Shown here: piece by piece, positions 9,333 to 18,679 of the stretch
Position numbering within the stretch: position 1 is the stretch's first letter
Layout of the letters: the number at the start of each line of letters is the position of its first letter
Assembly: GCA_902802515.1 (NCBI GenBank)
Contig: CADCMM010000006.1
Span: 1-59,813, forward strand
Source: an uncultured Lachnospiraceae bacterium
Lineage (GTDB): Bacteria > Bacillota > Clostridia > Lachnospirales > Lachnospiraceae
Direction: 5' to 3'
DNA: 59,813 bases
Made by a program: the position numbers and the translations under genes
Notes under the pieces: model-generated
What the model saw: only the letters and a program-made list of their open reading frames with translations
Told to the model about the DNA's origin: nothing
The model's database searches: none

Positions 9333-10469
9333 TTACTTATTAAACTCCGGATAGTCTAAAATACACTGTGCCACATACTCCACCTTGTCCATCTCCAGGT
9401 TGTAGAACATTGGGAGGCGCATCAGACGCTCGCTCTCTTTCGTAGTATAGACATCCTCGCCGTGGAAGCGTCCGAACTTCAGCCCTGCCGCCGCAGAGTG
9501 CAGCGGAATGTAATGAAATACACTCCAGATCCCTTTTTCTCTCAGATACTGGATCAGTTTTGTACGCTCTTCCAGGTCTTTGGTCTTGATAAAATACATA
9601 TGGGCATTGTGAGACGCATACTCCGGCACATAAGGCTGTTCAATATAGCCTGCCTGGGCCAGAGGCCTGAGTTTTTTATCGTAATAATCATAGATGGCAT
9701 GACGCTTTTTATCGATCTCATCCGCCATCTCCAGCTGCGCATAGAGGTAGGCGGCATTCATATCACTTGGCAGATAAGAGGAGCCATAGTTTACCCAAGT
9801 ATATTTGTCCACCTGTCCCCGGAAGAATTTGCTGCGGTCAGTTCCTTTTTCCCTCAAAATCTCCGCCGCTTCCAGATACTCATCCTTCTGGAATACCAGG
9901 GCGCCGCCCTCCCCCATGGAATAGTTCTTCGTCTCATGAAAGCTGTAGCAGCCGAAATCACCGATGGTGCCCAGAGCTTTGCCGTTGTAATAAGCATTCA
10001 CTCCCTGAGCAGCATCTTCCACTACCTTCAGATTATATTTTTTCGCGATATCCAGGATTTCATTCATGGCGCAGGATACGCCTGCATAGTGCACCGGTAC
10101 GATCACCTTCGTTTTCTCTGTGATCGCTGCCTCGATCTTTGTCTCATCTATATTCATGGTCTCCGGATGGATGTCCACAAACACCAGTTTTGCCCCCCGC
10201 AGTACAAAGGCGTCCGCGGTAGATACAAAGGTATAGGACGGCAGGATCACCTCATCCCCCGGTTTCAAATCGCAAAGATAAGCAGCCATCTCCAGCGCAT
10301 GGGTACAGGACGTCGTCATCAGCACATGGCTCACCTGAAATTTATCTCTCATCCATGCGGAACAGCGCTTTGTAAATTCTCCATCGCCGCACAGTTTTCC
10401 AAAGTCCACAGCCTGCTTTATGTAATCCAGTTCTTTTCCCACAAAGGGCGGTCTGTTAAAATCAATCAT
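9333..10469 (-). CDS. rffA: dTDP-4-amino-4,6-dideoxy-sugar aminotransferase (WecE/RffA type)
   Basis: 378 residues of the DegT/DnrJ/EryC1 PLP-dependent family, closest in pattern to WecE/RffA. It has TTSCTHALEMAAYLCDLKPGDEV, the PLP-holding Asp in VEDAAQG and the Schiff-base lysine in SFHETKNYSMGEGGAL. WecE enzymes convert dTDP-4-keto-6-deoxyglucose to dTDP-4-amino-4,6-dideoxy-galactose (Fuc4N) using glutamate. This suggests a 4-amino-sugar in the glycan built by the neighbouring glycosyltransferases. The nucleotide-sugar 4,6-dehydratase is not in the window and must be supplied elsewhere. Confidence 0.92.
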   Translation of the reverse strand: MIDFNRPPFVGKELDYIKQAVDFGKLCGDGEFTKRCSAWMRDKFQVSHVLMTTSCTHALEMAAYLCDLKPGDEVILPSYTFVSTADAFVLRGAKLVFVDIHPETMNIDETKIEAAITEKTKVIVPVHYAGVSCAMNEILDIAKKYNLKVVEDAAQGVNAYYNGKALGTIGDFGCYSFHETKNYSMGEGGALVFQKDEYLEAAEILREKGTDRSKFFRGQVDKYTWVNYGSSYLPSDMNAAYLYAQLEMADEIDKKRHAIYDYYDKKLRPLAQAGYIEQPYVPEYASHNAHMYFIKTKDLEERTKLIQYLREKGIWSVFHYIPLHSAAAGLKFGRFHGEDVYTTKESERLMRLPMFYNLEMDKVEYVAQCILDYPEFNK

Positions 10470-10555
10470 TTTCTTTTCCTCCGTTTATCTGCTTATGCCA
10501 AAACACATCTTTTATCTTAATAAGTCTTACACCAAATGCTTCTTGCGATCATCGC

Positions 10556-10969
10556 CTAAGTCTCCGTTTCCGTCTGTATGTTCCCGGTCTGAGTCCTGGC
10601 CGCGGTCTTTTTCATCGCGCCGCTGTCGCTCAAGCCGCTGGTGTAGATCACACAGCCCAGCAATATAACCATAAATCCGATCCATCTTCTTTTGGAGATC
10701 TTCTCTTTCAGCATCAGTACGCCAAAAAGAGGGATCAGAATATAGCTTACTCCCTCTATCATCGGGGAAAAGGCATAGGGTACTACCCGCAGCGCCACCA
10801 TGGTCAGGATTGTCGAAGCAAAAAAGATCCCGTAGGAAATCACCACGATGGGGTTCAGATACTCACGGATCCTGCTCTCATACGTTTTATTGGCCGATTT
10901 TTTTAAGAGCACCTGGGCAAAGGATGAGACCGTAACGGAAAACAGCCACAACGCAACATACTTAATCAT
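10556..10969 (-). CDS. Small EamA/SMR-type membrane transporter, ArnF-like
   Basis: 137 residues with four predicted helices, a Lys in the first helix region (QVLLKKSANK) and the ending helix RWIGFMVILLGCVIYTSGL typical of small multidrug-resistance/EamA half transporters. It overlaps by 8 bases with a second small protein of the same type, the arrangement of ArnE/ArnF, which flips an aminoarabinose lipid. By analogy the pair could flip an undecaprenyl-linked amino sugar made with the WecE-type enzyme. The hydrophilic Thr/Gln-rich tail (about 118-137) is unusual. Confidence 0.75.
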   Translation of the reverse strand: MIKYVALWLFSVTVSSFAQVLLKKSANKTYESRIREYLNPIVVISYGIFFASTILTMVALRVVPYAFSPMIEGVSYILIPLFGVLMLKEKISKRRWIGFMVILLGCVIYTSGLSDSGAMKKTAARTQTGNIQTETET

Positions 10970-11327
10970 TTCCGTTCACCCCCAATATAATCCCTGCAAG
11001 AATGACCAGAGCCCCCAATACCATCTTCCCATTCACCGGCTCCCGCCAGATCATAGCCGTCCATATCAGAGAATAGATCATCGTGATGGGTTTATTTGTA
11101 AATGCGAAGGTCAGTGACATGTGCTTTAGCACCTGCTGCCAGATCAGCGCAAATACAAATGTAATGAAGAGCACCAGACCATAAAAAAAGAAAAATTTCA
11201 GTGACAGAAACTTCTGGCGTCCGGCCATCTTTGAGGCCGTCCCGGCCAGAGAATTTAACATCAGGCTCAGATGAAGAATCAGAAACCATTTCAGCGAAAC
11301 TTCAAGCCTTTCTTTTCTTTTTGACAT
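10962..11327 (-). CDS. Small EamA/SMR-type membrane transporter, ArnE-like
   Basis: 121 residues from an ATG preceded by GGGGAG. The open frame extends 8 codons upstream to a GTG, but without a suitable ribosome site. It has four hydrophobic helices and the EamA/SMR pattern (FAFTNKPITMIYSLIWTAMIW, MVLGALVILAGIILG). It is the first gene of the minus-strand glycan operon, reading away from a clear promoter, and is coupled to its partner by an 8-base overlap. Role as half of a heterodimeric lipid-sugar flippase is inference from the pairing and neighbours. Confidence 0.75.
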   Translation of the reverse strand: MSKRKERLEVSLKWFLILHLSLMLNSLAGTASKMAGRQKFLSLKFFFFYGLVLFITFVFALIWQQVLKHMSLTFAFTNKPITMIYSLIWTAMIWREPVNGKMVLGALVILAGIILGVNGND

Positions 11328-11385
11328 ATCCGCTTTCTCCCCTGGATTCACCTTTTCTATACTTGGGTAAAATACATTACCTCAA

Positions 11386-11414
11386 ATTATAACATCCTGT
11401 GACAAAAATCGCAA
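11386..11414 (-). promoter_or_regulatory. Sigma-A-like promoter of the minus-strand glycan operon
   Basis: TTGCGA (11414-11409), 17-base spacer, TATAAT (11391-11386), reading toward the paired small transporters and the aminotransferase. It lies back to back with a plus-strand promoter for the WbqC-like gene. Confidence 0.65.
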
Positions 11415-11421
11415 TCGCCTG

Positions 11422-11449
11422 TTTACAATTTCCAAAAAAAGTGTAAAAT
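11422..11449 (+). promoter_or_regulatory. Sigma-A-like promoter of the WbqC-like gene
   Basis: TTTACA (11422-11427), 16-base spacer, TAAAAT (11444-11449), followed by an AAAGGAG ribosome site before the ATG at 11491. Confidence 0.65.
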
Positions 11450-11490
11450 AGAACCCGGTAAATATCGTCAAGGTTCTAAAGGAGTTCATT

Positions 11491-12186
11491 ATGAAAAAAG
11501 TCGCTATTCTTCAATCCAACTATATTCCCTGGAAAGGATATTTTGATATTATCAATCTGGTGGACGAATTCATTCTCTATGATGACATGCAGTATACCCG
11601 CCGTGACTGGAGAAACCGGAACCAGATCAAGACGGTGGATGGAGTAAAATGGCTCACGATCCCGGTGGACACAAAAGGAAAATTTTTCCAGAAGATCAAT
11701 GAGACCAAGGTATCCGACCATAAATGGGCCGAAGCCCACTGGAAAGCCATCTGTCTGAATTACGCCAAGGCGCCTTACTTTAAGACCTACGAGCCGCTGT
11801 TTGAAGAACTGTACCGCAAGGCCGGGGAGATGGAATACTTAAGCCATATTAATCATCTGTTTCTCACAGAAATCTGTAAATTGCTGGGGATTGACACGAA
11901 GATCACCTGGTCCTCCGACTACACCCTGGCGGACGGGAAGACCGAGCGTCTGGCGGAATTAGTAAAATCTGCCGGCGGCAGCTATTATCTGTCCGGACCG
12001 GCAGCAAAAGATTATATTGTAGATGAAGTTTTCGAGAATGCAGGTATCGAGCTGGAGTACATGGATTACTCCGGTTATCCAGAATACCCCCAGCTCCACG
12101 GGGAGTTTACCCCCAATGTAAGCGTGCTGGACCTTCTTTTCATGACGGGTCCAAACGCGCCAAAATACATGAAGAGCTTTCACTGA
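11491..12186 (+). CDS. WbqC-like family protein
   Basis: 231 residues matching the WbqC-like family, with the signature start VAILQSNYIPWKGYFDIIN, DEFILYDDMQYTRRDWRNRNQI, WLTIPV and the end region YLSGPAAKDYI ... VSVLDLLF. The family occurs in O-antigen and glycan loci, usually near 4-aminotransferases, and is thought to help modify amino sugars; its reaction is not firmly established. Here it is divergent from the operon with the WecE-type aminotransferase, fitting acylation or related modification of a 4-amino-4,6-dideoxy sugar (inference). Strong ribosome site AAAGGAG. Confidence 0.88.
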   Translation: MKKVAILQSNYIPWKGYFDIINLVDEFILYDDMQYTRRDWRNRNQIKTVDGVKWLTIPVDTKGKFFQKINETKVSDHKWAEAHWKAICLNYAKAPYFKTYEPLFEELYRKAGEMEYLSHINHLFLTEICKLLGIDTKITWSSDYTLADGKTERLAELVKSAGGSYYLSGPAAKDYIVDEVFENAGIELEYMDYSGYPEYPQLHGEFTPNVSVLDLLFMTGPNAPKYMKSFH

Positions 12187-12197
12187 TAAGAACCATC

Positions 12198-12261
12198 TAT
12201 CCGAGTAGTATCTCCACCACCTCAGCCACGGGGCTCAGGCGGTGGAGATACTGCTCGGATA
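12198..12261 (+). terminator. Long hairpin after the WbqC-like gene
   Basis: The arms TATCCGAG-TAGTATCTCCACC and GGTGGAGATA-CTGCTCGGATA form a long, slightly imperfect stem beginning a dozen bases after the stop codon, with TTTCTTT on its 3' side. It may end transcription from both sides. The remaining 86 bases to the next gene show nothing else I can name. Confidence 0.75.
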
Positions 12262-12347
12262 TTTCTTTGACCAGTCTGTTCGTGATCTCACCGCATTTTC
12301 TGTTCTTATACTTTTCAGATTGATATGAAATTTTCTCGTACGCCTGC

Positions 12348-13943
12348 TCAAATTAAACAGTCAAGCGCCGCCTGCTCAATTTCGATTCCTTTCTTGTAGC
12401 GTTCAATAAAGGTCTTAAAGCCTTCCACATCTCCGGTTTCCGGCTCTACTCTGACTCCCTGATCACCTCCAAAGACCTTCCGGGCCAGATAGTCCTGAAG
12501 GCTCTCTCCCTCATCCTTTCTCTGCATGTAGGATGCCAGCAGCGCCATGCCCCATGGACCGCCCTCGCCGGCAGTCTCCATGACGCAGACCGGGGCGTCG
12601 ATGGCTCCGGACAGAAGTTTTTGCCCCACCGTCTTTGTTTTGAACAGACCGCCGTGTCCCATGATCGTATCAATGGATACCCCCTCCTCTTTCAGCAGGA
12701 TATCCATACCGATCTTCAGAGTTCCCAAAGCAGAACAAATGTGGGCGCGCATAAAGTTTGCCAGGTTAAACTTGCTTTCCGGCGATCTCACAAACAGTGG
12801 TCTTCCCTCGGAAATGCCGGTTATATTTTCTCCGGAAAGGTAACCGTATGACAAAAGTCCTCCGCAGTCCGGATCCCCCTCCAGAGCCTTTCGGTACAGA
12901 GTTCCATAAATTGTATTCATATCCATCTCTATTCCGGATGCCCTGGCAAATTCCGAAAAGAGTCCCACCCAGGCATCCAGGTCGGAGGTGCAGTTGTTGG
13001 CATGTACCATTGCCACCAGGCTTCCGTCCGGGGTGGTCACCAGGTCGATTTCCGGATAAACCTTTTTTAGTTCTTTTTCCAAAACTGCCATCGCAAAGAT
13101 GGAGGTTCCAGCCGAGACATTTCCGGTACGTTTCGCTACGCTGTTCGTGGCAGTCATACCGGTGCCCGCATCTCCTTCCGGCGGGCACAGGGGAATCCCC
13201 GCTTTCAATTCTCCGCTCTCATCCAGAAGTTTTGCACCCTCTCGGGTGAGGTAACCCGCATTTTCCCCCGCCACCAGTACTTTAGGCAGGATATCCCTGA
13301 GATTCCAGGAATAATTTTTTTCTCCCACCAGCTCGTCAAACTGGCCGATCATCCTCTGATCAAATTCCTTTTTATCCGTATCAATCGGCATCATGCCAGA
13401 GGCATCCCCGATCCCCAGAACCTTCTGTCCGGTAAGCTGCCAATGAATATATCCGGCCAGCGTGGTGATATAGCCAATACGCTCCACATGCTCTTCGTCA
13501 TTTAAGATTGCCTGATACAGATGCGCAATGCTCCACCGCAGCGGAATATTATACTGAAATAGTTTTGTCAGCACTGCGGCGGCCTCTACCGTATTTCCAT
13601 TTCTCCAGGTGCGAAACGGCGCCAGAAGTTCTCCGTCCTTATCAAATGCCATGTATCCGTGCATCATAGCGCTGATTCCGATAGCACTGACGTTGGTCAG
13701 CGCAATGCCATATCGTCTGAAAACATCCTCTTTCAGTTTCCGGTAGCTCTCACGGATCCCCCTCCAGATATCCTCCAGAGAATAGGTCCACAGCCGGTTC
13801 TCCAGCCGATTCTCCCACTGATGATCCCCGGACGCGATGGGTGTATGATTCTCATCAATCAAGACTGCCTTAATTCTGGTAGATCCCAGTTCAATGCCTA
13901 ATATCGCTTCTCCGTTCTCTATAATTTCTTTGGTCTGATCCAT
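12348..13943 (-). CDS. FGGY-family carbohydrate kinase
   Basis: 531 residues. The N-terminal ATPase motif [14 protein letters not shown], the sugar-side region [22 protein letters not shown] and TWRN, the ADP-binding segment [12 protein letters not shown] and the C-terminal GHGGLFKT identify a hexulose/pentulose kinase of the xylulokinase/ribulokinase group. It phosphorylates a ketose or polyol in the cytoplasm. The substrate cannot be fixed: no isomerase or epimerase lies beside it. A divergent AraC regulator 206 bases away probably controls it in response to the sugar. Length is normal for the family. Confidence 0.88.
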   Translation of the reverse strand: MDQTKEIIENGEAILGIELGSTRIKAVLIDENHTPIASGDHQWENRLENRLWTYSLEDIWRGIRESYRKLKEDVFRRYGIALTNVSAIGISAMMHGYMAFDKDGELLAPFRTWRNGNTVEAAAVLTKLFQYNIPLRWSIAHLYQAILNDEEHVERIGYITTLAGYIHWQLTGQKVLGIGDASGMMPIDTDKKEFDQRMIGQFDELVGEKNYSWNLRDILPKVLVAGENAGYLTREGAKLLDESGELKAGIPLCPPEGDAGTGMTATNSVAKRTGNVSAGTSIFAMAVLEKELKKVYPEIDLVTTPDGSLVAMVHANNCTSDLDAWVGLFSEFARASGIEMDMNTIYGTLYRKALEGDPDCGGLLSYGYLSGENITGISEGRPLFVRSPESKFNLANFMRAHICSALGTLKIGMDILLKEEGVSIDTIMGHGGLFKTKTVGQKLLSGAIDAPVCVMETAGEGGPWGMALLASYMQRKDEGESLQDYLARKVFGGDQGVRVEPETGDVEGFKTFIERYKKGIEIEQAALDCLI

Positions 13944-14085
13944 ACAGTCCCTCCTATCCGTTGTACTCAGACTGATTTACCATATTTTTATTATAAATAT
14001 CGCACCTGAAAATAACTATTTCATAAGGCTTCTCTTTTTTTTCTGCTGTTACCAAATCCGACCTCTGTTTTCTATAATTTCTGTG

Positions 14086-14102
14086 ATTTCTATGATAGAA
14101 AT
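14086..14102. promoter_or_regulatory. Perfect palindrome in the kinase/AraC divergent region
   Basis: ATTTCTAT-G-ATAGAAAT is a perfect 17-base palindrome midway between the divergent kinase and AraC genes, just upstream of a TAAAAT (14119-14124) possible -10 for the AraC gene. On the other side, TATAAT on the minus strand (13995-13990) is a possible -10 for the kinase, without a good -35, as is common for activator-dependent promoters. A binding site for the AraC protein is the simplest reading. Confidence 0.5.
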
Positions 14103-14149
14103 TTCTTCGGTCATCTGTTAAAATCATAATCGGGACGGAGGATACCAAT

Positions 14150-15220
14150 ATGAGAAGAAATTTGACACTTTCCGAATTATGCGATTACCTGACATCCGGA
14201 CACTATGAGCTGCTTCCTGAAAATCACCCCATGGGAATGCGGCTTGTCTGCCCGGAATACTCTAGGTCTGCTCAGGAAGTAACATCCTATCCTTTTCTCT
14301 CCCGGGATCGGATTTTTGCCATCTGCTGGAGGTTTGACGAAGCTCAAAACCTCTACGCCACCATGTATCCATCTCTGAATCCCTTTATCTATCACAGACC
14401 GTCAGGCGGCTGCATGCAAACTCAGCTTCATACCCATGATTACATGGAACTTGGCTATGTAGTCCGGGGAGAATTTCACCAAAAAATACTCGGAAAAGAT
14501 ACCATTTTCACGGAGGGCGACTTGTTTCTGATCGATAGAAACTGTATCCATCAGGATTCCCTTACCGCCCTTTCCACCGTGATCCTGTTTCTTGGCATTG
14601 CCGGCGATATGTTCACAGAAATCATGAACAACTCCCGTACTACGCAAAAAATTGTTTCCTTCCTGCAATCCGCACTTCTAAAACAAAAGGATCTGCAGCA
14701 ATATCTGCACTTTCGCCCGAATACCGGAAGGTCCAAGCTGGAAAACTGTCTGGCAGACCTTCTCACAGAACTGGCAGAAAACACGCCGGGAACGCAGTTT
14801 ATCCGAAAAGGACTTCTGATACGGTGTTTCCACATTATCAGCACCGAATACGACTTTACCCTGTCAAAAGAACAGCGAAAGACCATGAACTGGCTTATTT
14901 TCGAGGAGATATCCCAGTATATTCGTCAGCACTATTCCACCGTGACGATACGGGAGCTTTCCGATGTTTTTCACTTTCATGAAGATTATTTCAATCGGCT
15001 GATCAAAAACAGGACGGGAATGACTTATTCCTCCTATGTGCAGAATCTGCGCCTGGAAATGGCGGAACAGCTACTTCGGAACTCAGATAAGAGCATTGAA
15101 GAAATTGCTGACATTGTGGGCTATCAAAACCGCGGTTTCTTCTATAAACTGTTTGAAAAAAAGAATCACATGACACCAGCGGAATTCAGAAAAGATGGTA
15201 TCTCTCATAATATTAATTAA
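14150..15220 (+). CDS. AraC-family transcriptional regulator
   Basis: 356 residues. An N-terminal cupin-like sensing part (HTHDYMELGYVVRGEFHQ, about 90-180) and two C-terminal helix-turn-helix motifs (about 260-350; IRELSDVFHFHEDYFNRLIKN, IEEIADIVGYQNRGFFYKLFEKK) are clear. It starts with GGAGGAT spacing suitable for ribosome binding. Divergent placement from the FGGY kinase suggests it activates that gene when the sugar or its phosphate is present. Confidence 0.9.
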   Translation: MRRNLTLSELCDYLTSGHYELLPENHPMGMRLVCPEYSRSAQEVTSYPFLSRDRIFAICWRFDEAQNLYATMYPSLNPFIYHRPSGGCMQTQLHTHDYMELGYVVRGEFHQKILGKDTIFTEGDLFLIDRNCIHQDSLTALSTVILFLGIAGDMFTEIMNNSRTTQKIVSFLQSALLKQKDLQQYLHFRPNTGRSKLENCLADLLTELAENTPGTQFIRKGLLIRCFHIISTEYDFTLSKEQRKTMNWLIFEEISQYIRQHYSTVTIRELSDVFHFHEDYFNRLIKNRTGMTYSSYVQNLRLEMAEQLLRNSDKSIEEIADIVGYQNRGFFYKLFEKKNHMTPAEFRKDGISHNIN

Positions 15221-15274
15221 CAACTTTCCAAAATACAAGTAAGGTAATACTATAAAAACCGGAAAGAGGACGAT

Positions 15275-17116
15275 ATGCAAAAATTAAAGATCTGGTTCAC
15301 ATCCATATTTGCCCCGTTCTGGCTTCTGAAGCAAAATTTCGGAAGTCTGATCCGTTTTGAACTTCTGTACCGGGCACTGGCGCTCCTCGTCTTTTTCCCT
15401 GCGCTGACCTGGATGCAGCGACTCCTGCTGCTGGTAAACGGTACTTCCAACGTTACGGCGGATAACGCGAAAACATTCCTTTGCAATCCATTGACCTGGG
15501 TGGTACTTTTCTTCATGTGTGTCGCAATGACGGTATGCGCCATGTTTGAGCGGTTTGCCATCACAGACGCGCTGCACGCTTCCAGATGCGGGCTCCACAA
15601 AACCGCCAGGCAAATGTTCAGCACCGGTTTTGACCTGTGTGTGGAGCGTTTCCGGCCGTCCAACTGGGGGTTGGTTTTTTACGCGCTGATCATCCTCCAC
15701 TTTGGCAGTATGCTGGACATTTCCAGTATTACTACGTTTATTCATGTTCCGGGATATATTCTGGAAGACTTTGAGCTGCATCCCTATAAAAAAATAATCT
15801 ATTATGTCCTGATCGTCCTTGCGGTCTGTTACTTTGTGCGCTGGCTGTTCACTATACCGATCATGATGGAAGAGGATAATATGAGATTTTCCGCTGCCGC
15901 CAAAAAAAGCGCCCGGATGACACACGGACGTTATTTCTTCCATCTTGCGCTGCTGGTGTTGTTCTGGACCGTCTTATCTTCTCTGCTCTTTGTGGCATTT
16001 TCAGCGATGATTGTCCTGATTTGGTATCTGGGTTCTCTCTGGCTTTCGCCCGGTCAGACCCAGGCGTTTCTGGAATTCTGGACAGATCGGTATCAACCTG
16101 TGACCATCCTGTTCTTTATTATTTTTCAGTGGCTGACTGCTCCCTTGATGCTGGCAAGTTTTCAGGCGGCTTACTATAGAAGAAAAGAAGAGCTGAAAGA
16201 AAAAATCCAGCCTTATACCGAAGAACCCCATTACCTGAAAAACAACAGACCGCTGTATATCGTTGTCGTGTCCCTTGTCATTATCAGTGTTTTTTTTGCC
16301 GGACCGAAGCGGTTCAGTCAGATTAAATGGATGCTGAATACAAATTACGGCGTACCTCTTATTATGGCACACCGGGGATATTCAGCCGCGGCTCCGGAAA
16401 ATACGGTTCCCGCTTTCCAAAAATCCATCGATGAAGGTTTCACCGCCGCAGAACTGGATGTACAGATGACAAAAGACGGTGAGATCATCGTACTCCACGA
16501 CAGCAGTTTAAAACGCACCACGGGCCTGAATAAGCGGGTTTGGGAAGTAACGTATGACGAGATCAAAGACCTGGATAACGGTTCCTTTTTCTCTAAAGAA
16601 TACGCAGGAACCACGATCCCCACGCTGGACGAGGTTCTGAAATTGTGTAAAGATAAGCTTTATCTGAACATTGAGATCAAACGGACGGGACACGATGACG
16701 GAATTACGCAGAAAGTCGTAGATATCATTGCCGACAATGATTTTTTTGATGAGTGCGATATTACCTCACAGAATTATCGAACACTGGAAGAAGTGCGGGA
16801 GATCAATCCTGACGTACTGACTGCATATACCTCCGTTATCGGAATCGGCGACATCCAAAACCTGGAAGCCGCCGACATCATCAGTATTCAGGAAACCTTT
16901 GCCACCTACGAAAACATCAATAATCTCCATACCGCCGGAAAACGCGTGTTTGTCTGGACGGTAAATGAATCCAGCACTATGCAGAAGCTGATCAGCCTGA
17001 ACGTGGACGCTATTTTAACAAACAATCCGGGACTCTGCAAATCCGTGATCGACAAGTATTCTTCCAATGTGCTGAATATCGCTTACCGGATTCAGCAGGC
17101 TTTTGCATTCTTGTAA
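15275..17116 (+). CDS. Membrane-anchored glycerophosphodiester phosphodiesterase
   Basis: 613 residues. The N-terminal ~340 residues hold about seven to eight helices and match the glycerophosphoryl diester phosphodiesterase membrane domain. The C-terminal GDPD domain has the catalytic set: MAHRGYSAAAPENT, ELDVQMTKDGEIIVLHD, LNIEIKR. It hydrolyses glycerophosphodiesters to glycerol-3-phosphate and an alcohol, probably on the outer membrane face, in lipid or lipoteichoic acid turnover. It follows the AraC gene by 54 bases but looks independent of it. Confidence 0.93.
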   Translation: MQKLKIWFTSIFAPFWLLKQNFGSLIRFELLYRALALLVFFPALTWMQRLLLLVNGTSNVTADNAKTFLCNPLTWVVLFFMCVAMTVCAMFERFAITDALHASRCGLHKTARQMFSTGFDLCVERFRPSNWGLVFYALIILHFGSMLDISSITTFIHVPGYILEDFELHPYKKIIYYVLIVLAVCYFVRWLFTIPIMMEEDNMRFSAAAKKSARMTHGRYFFHLALLVLFWTVLSSLLFVAFSAMIVLIWYLGSLWLSPGQTQAFLEFWTDRYQPVTILFFIIFQWLTAPLMLASFQAAYYRRKEELKEKIQPYTEEPHYLKNNRPLYIVVVSLVIISVFFAGPKRFSQIKWMLNTNYGVPLIMAHRGYSAAAPENTVPAFQKSIDEGFTAAELDVQMTKDGEIIVLHDSSLKRTTGLNKRVWEVTYDEIKDLDNGSFFSKEYAGTTIPTLDEVLKLCKDKLYLNIEIKRTGHDDGITQKVVDIIADNDFFDECDITSQNYRTLEEVREINPDVLTAYTSVIGIGDIQNLEAADIISIQETFATYENINNLHTAGKRVFVWTVNESSTMQKLISLNVDAILTNNPGLCKSVIDKYSSNVLNIAYRIQQAFAFL

Positions 17117-17141
17117 GGTAGGAAGCGGGGCTGCCACAAAA

Positions 17142-18086
17142 TCATTCCCAGAATCTGCGGATGGCCTGCTCGTCCAGGCGCTCTCCTATCACGATAAAAA
17201 CTTCCTGCCCAACCGCTGAATCTTTTATGGAGATTTCCTGCCTTGTAGCGTTTACTTCCAGCCATCCGTCCTTTTCCGGCAGATACCCCTTTATTCGGAA
17301 GACGTTTCCGCACGTTTCATTCCCGAAGATTTTTTCGATTGCCTCTTTCAAACGGGTCAGGGACATCCGGACATGGAAGAAGAACAGGGAATCATATTCC
17401 CCGTCTTCTACAATTCTCTGTTTTACATACTCGTATCCCGAATAGCCGCAGTTCTGTAGTTCCCGGAAATCTTCCCGGATCATATGTTCCCAGTCTCTTG
17501 AGAAGATATCCTTATCACTCAGAACTCTCTCACAGCCAATATCCGCCAGACACCGGTTCAGATAGTTCACGATCTGTGCTGTCTCTTCCTCACTGACATC
17601 CTGTTTTTTGCTGAGCACGATCTTTCCTGCTTTCGCCAGCTGCGAGGCCAGAATATATTCCGATTCCCCTGAAAGATTGCGCTGGGCTTTGGCATCGACA
17701 ATCGATATCACATTTCCGATCTGATACCAGCGATCCAATGGTTCTTCGTACAGCAGGTCAAAGAATTCCTCCACATCAAAGATCCCGGAGGGTTCCACAA
17801 GGACATAATCGTACCCTTCTATCCCCATGGTGATCAGTTTTGTTTTCAGCCTGCGTCTGTGACAGTCCAGATCGTTCCCGCCGATCACCATCTCAAGCTG
17901 CACCGCATCATCAAAGTCATCTCCAAACGCCTGCTGGAGGATCAATCGGTCCACATTTATGGCTCCGAAATCATTCTCAACAATGGCAATACGCATTCCC
18001 TGACTCAGCAGATACTTTGCATATTGTATGATAAATGTTGTCTTTCCGGCTCCCAGAAAACCGGTAATTAAATCAACTTTAATCAT
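17142..18086 (-). CDS. CobW/COG0523-type P-loop GTPase without the GCxCC motif
   Basis: 314 residues. Walker A is ITGFLGAGKTT (residues 7-17), followed by VENDFGAINVD, LVEPSGI and a C-terminal CobW-C domain (RIKGYLPEKDGWLEV). COG0523 proteins are metal chaperones that use GTP to deliver zinc, cobalt or other metals. The metal-binding GCxCC loop of the family is replaced by IGGNDLDCHRR (68-78), leaving one Cys, so metal choice or function may differ. It is the last gene of the operon holding HydE/HydF-type genes and an ABC importer, which suggests a role in cofactor or metal insertion for that unit (inference). Confidence 0.85.
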   Translation of the reverse strand: MIKVDLITGFLGAGKTTFIIQYAKYLLSQGMRIAIVENDFGAINVDRLILQQAFGDDFDDAVQLEMVIGGNDLDCHRRRLKTKLITMGIEGYDYVLVEPSGIFDVEEFFDLLYEEPLDRWYQIGNVISIVDAKAQRNLSGESEYILASQLAKAGKIVLSKKQDVSEEETAQIVNYLNRCLADIGCERVLSDKDIFSRDWEHMIREDFRELQNCGYSGYEYVKQRIVEDGEYDSLFFFHVRMSLTRLKEAIEKIFGNETCGNVFRIKGYLPEKDGWLEVNATRQEISIKDSAVGQEVFIVIGERLDEQAIRRFWE

Positions 18087-18123
18087 TTTTAAGCCTCTCT
18101 AATGTCCCACAGCCCTGCTGATA

Positions 18124-18675
18124 TCAATCCGCATTTTTTATCAGGAATAGTTCCCGGGCCGACAGGCGCATGATGGTTTCTGCCAGTTCAGAGCGCATTC
18201 TGCGAAGGCTTTTCCACTCTTCCTGCGTCAGATCGCTCCCCTGCCCGTGAAGGATATGCGCCTTTTTCGACAGCTTCAGGAAATCGGCGGGAAGAATGTT
18301 TTCTTTCAGGAACAATGCCCATCTTCCCTGATCATTTCCGAATTCAAAATAATACCTTCCTCCTCCGGGGGCCTCCGGTGCGTTTTTCCCCGCGCAGTAG
18401 CTTTCTTCCAAAAGCAGCATCCCGTCCCGTTTTACGCGAAGCACCATCTCCACGCAATCAATAATGCCTGGGCCGTGAATGCCAAGTCCGGAATAAAAAC
18501 TCCAGCCGCCCCGCTTCGGAACAGGGTCATCCAGCTGCGCAAAAACCAGCTGCAGCGCCCGAAATGCCAGCGCCACGCCTGCCGGATAAGCGCCTCCGTG
18601 AAACTTCATCACATCCTGGTAGGAGATATCAAAGATATTACCCTGATCCGATATAGTAATGCGTTCTTCTTCCAT
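18124..18675 (-). CDS. Uncharacterised protein, distantly FmdE-like
   Basis: 183 residues, no signal peptide or membrane segment. The stretch VMKFHGGAYPAGVALAFRALQ resembles the FHGHLCPGLALGYRA start of FmdE-type metal-binding proteins, and SGLGIHGPGIIDCVEM sits where FmdE has its second ligand region, but the usual Cys after HGH is a Tyr-Pro here. So the fold may be shared while the metal site is altered. It starts 4 bases after the substrate-binding protein gene and precedes the CobW-type gene. FmdE kinship is my pattern reading and is weak. Confidence 0.55.
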   Translation of the reverse strand: MEEERITISDQGNIFDISYQDVMKFHGGAYPAGVALAFRALQLVFAQLDDPVPKRGGWSFYSGLGIHGPGIIDCVEMVLRVKRDGMLLLEESYCAGKNAPEAPGGGRYYFEFGNDQGRWALFLKENILPADFLKLSKKAHILHGQGSDLTQEEWKSLRRMRSELAETIMRLSARELFLIKNAD

Positions 18676-18679
18676 TTCC

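Noticed and set aside
12262..12347. Possible small gene between the WbqC-like terminator and the kinase
   Set aside because: No start codon with a ribosome site and no coding-like composition.
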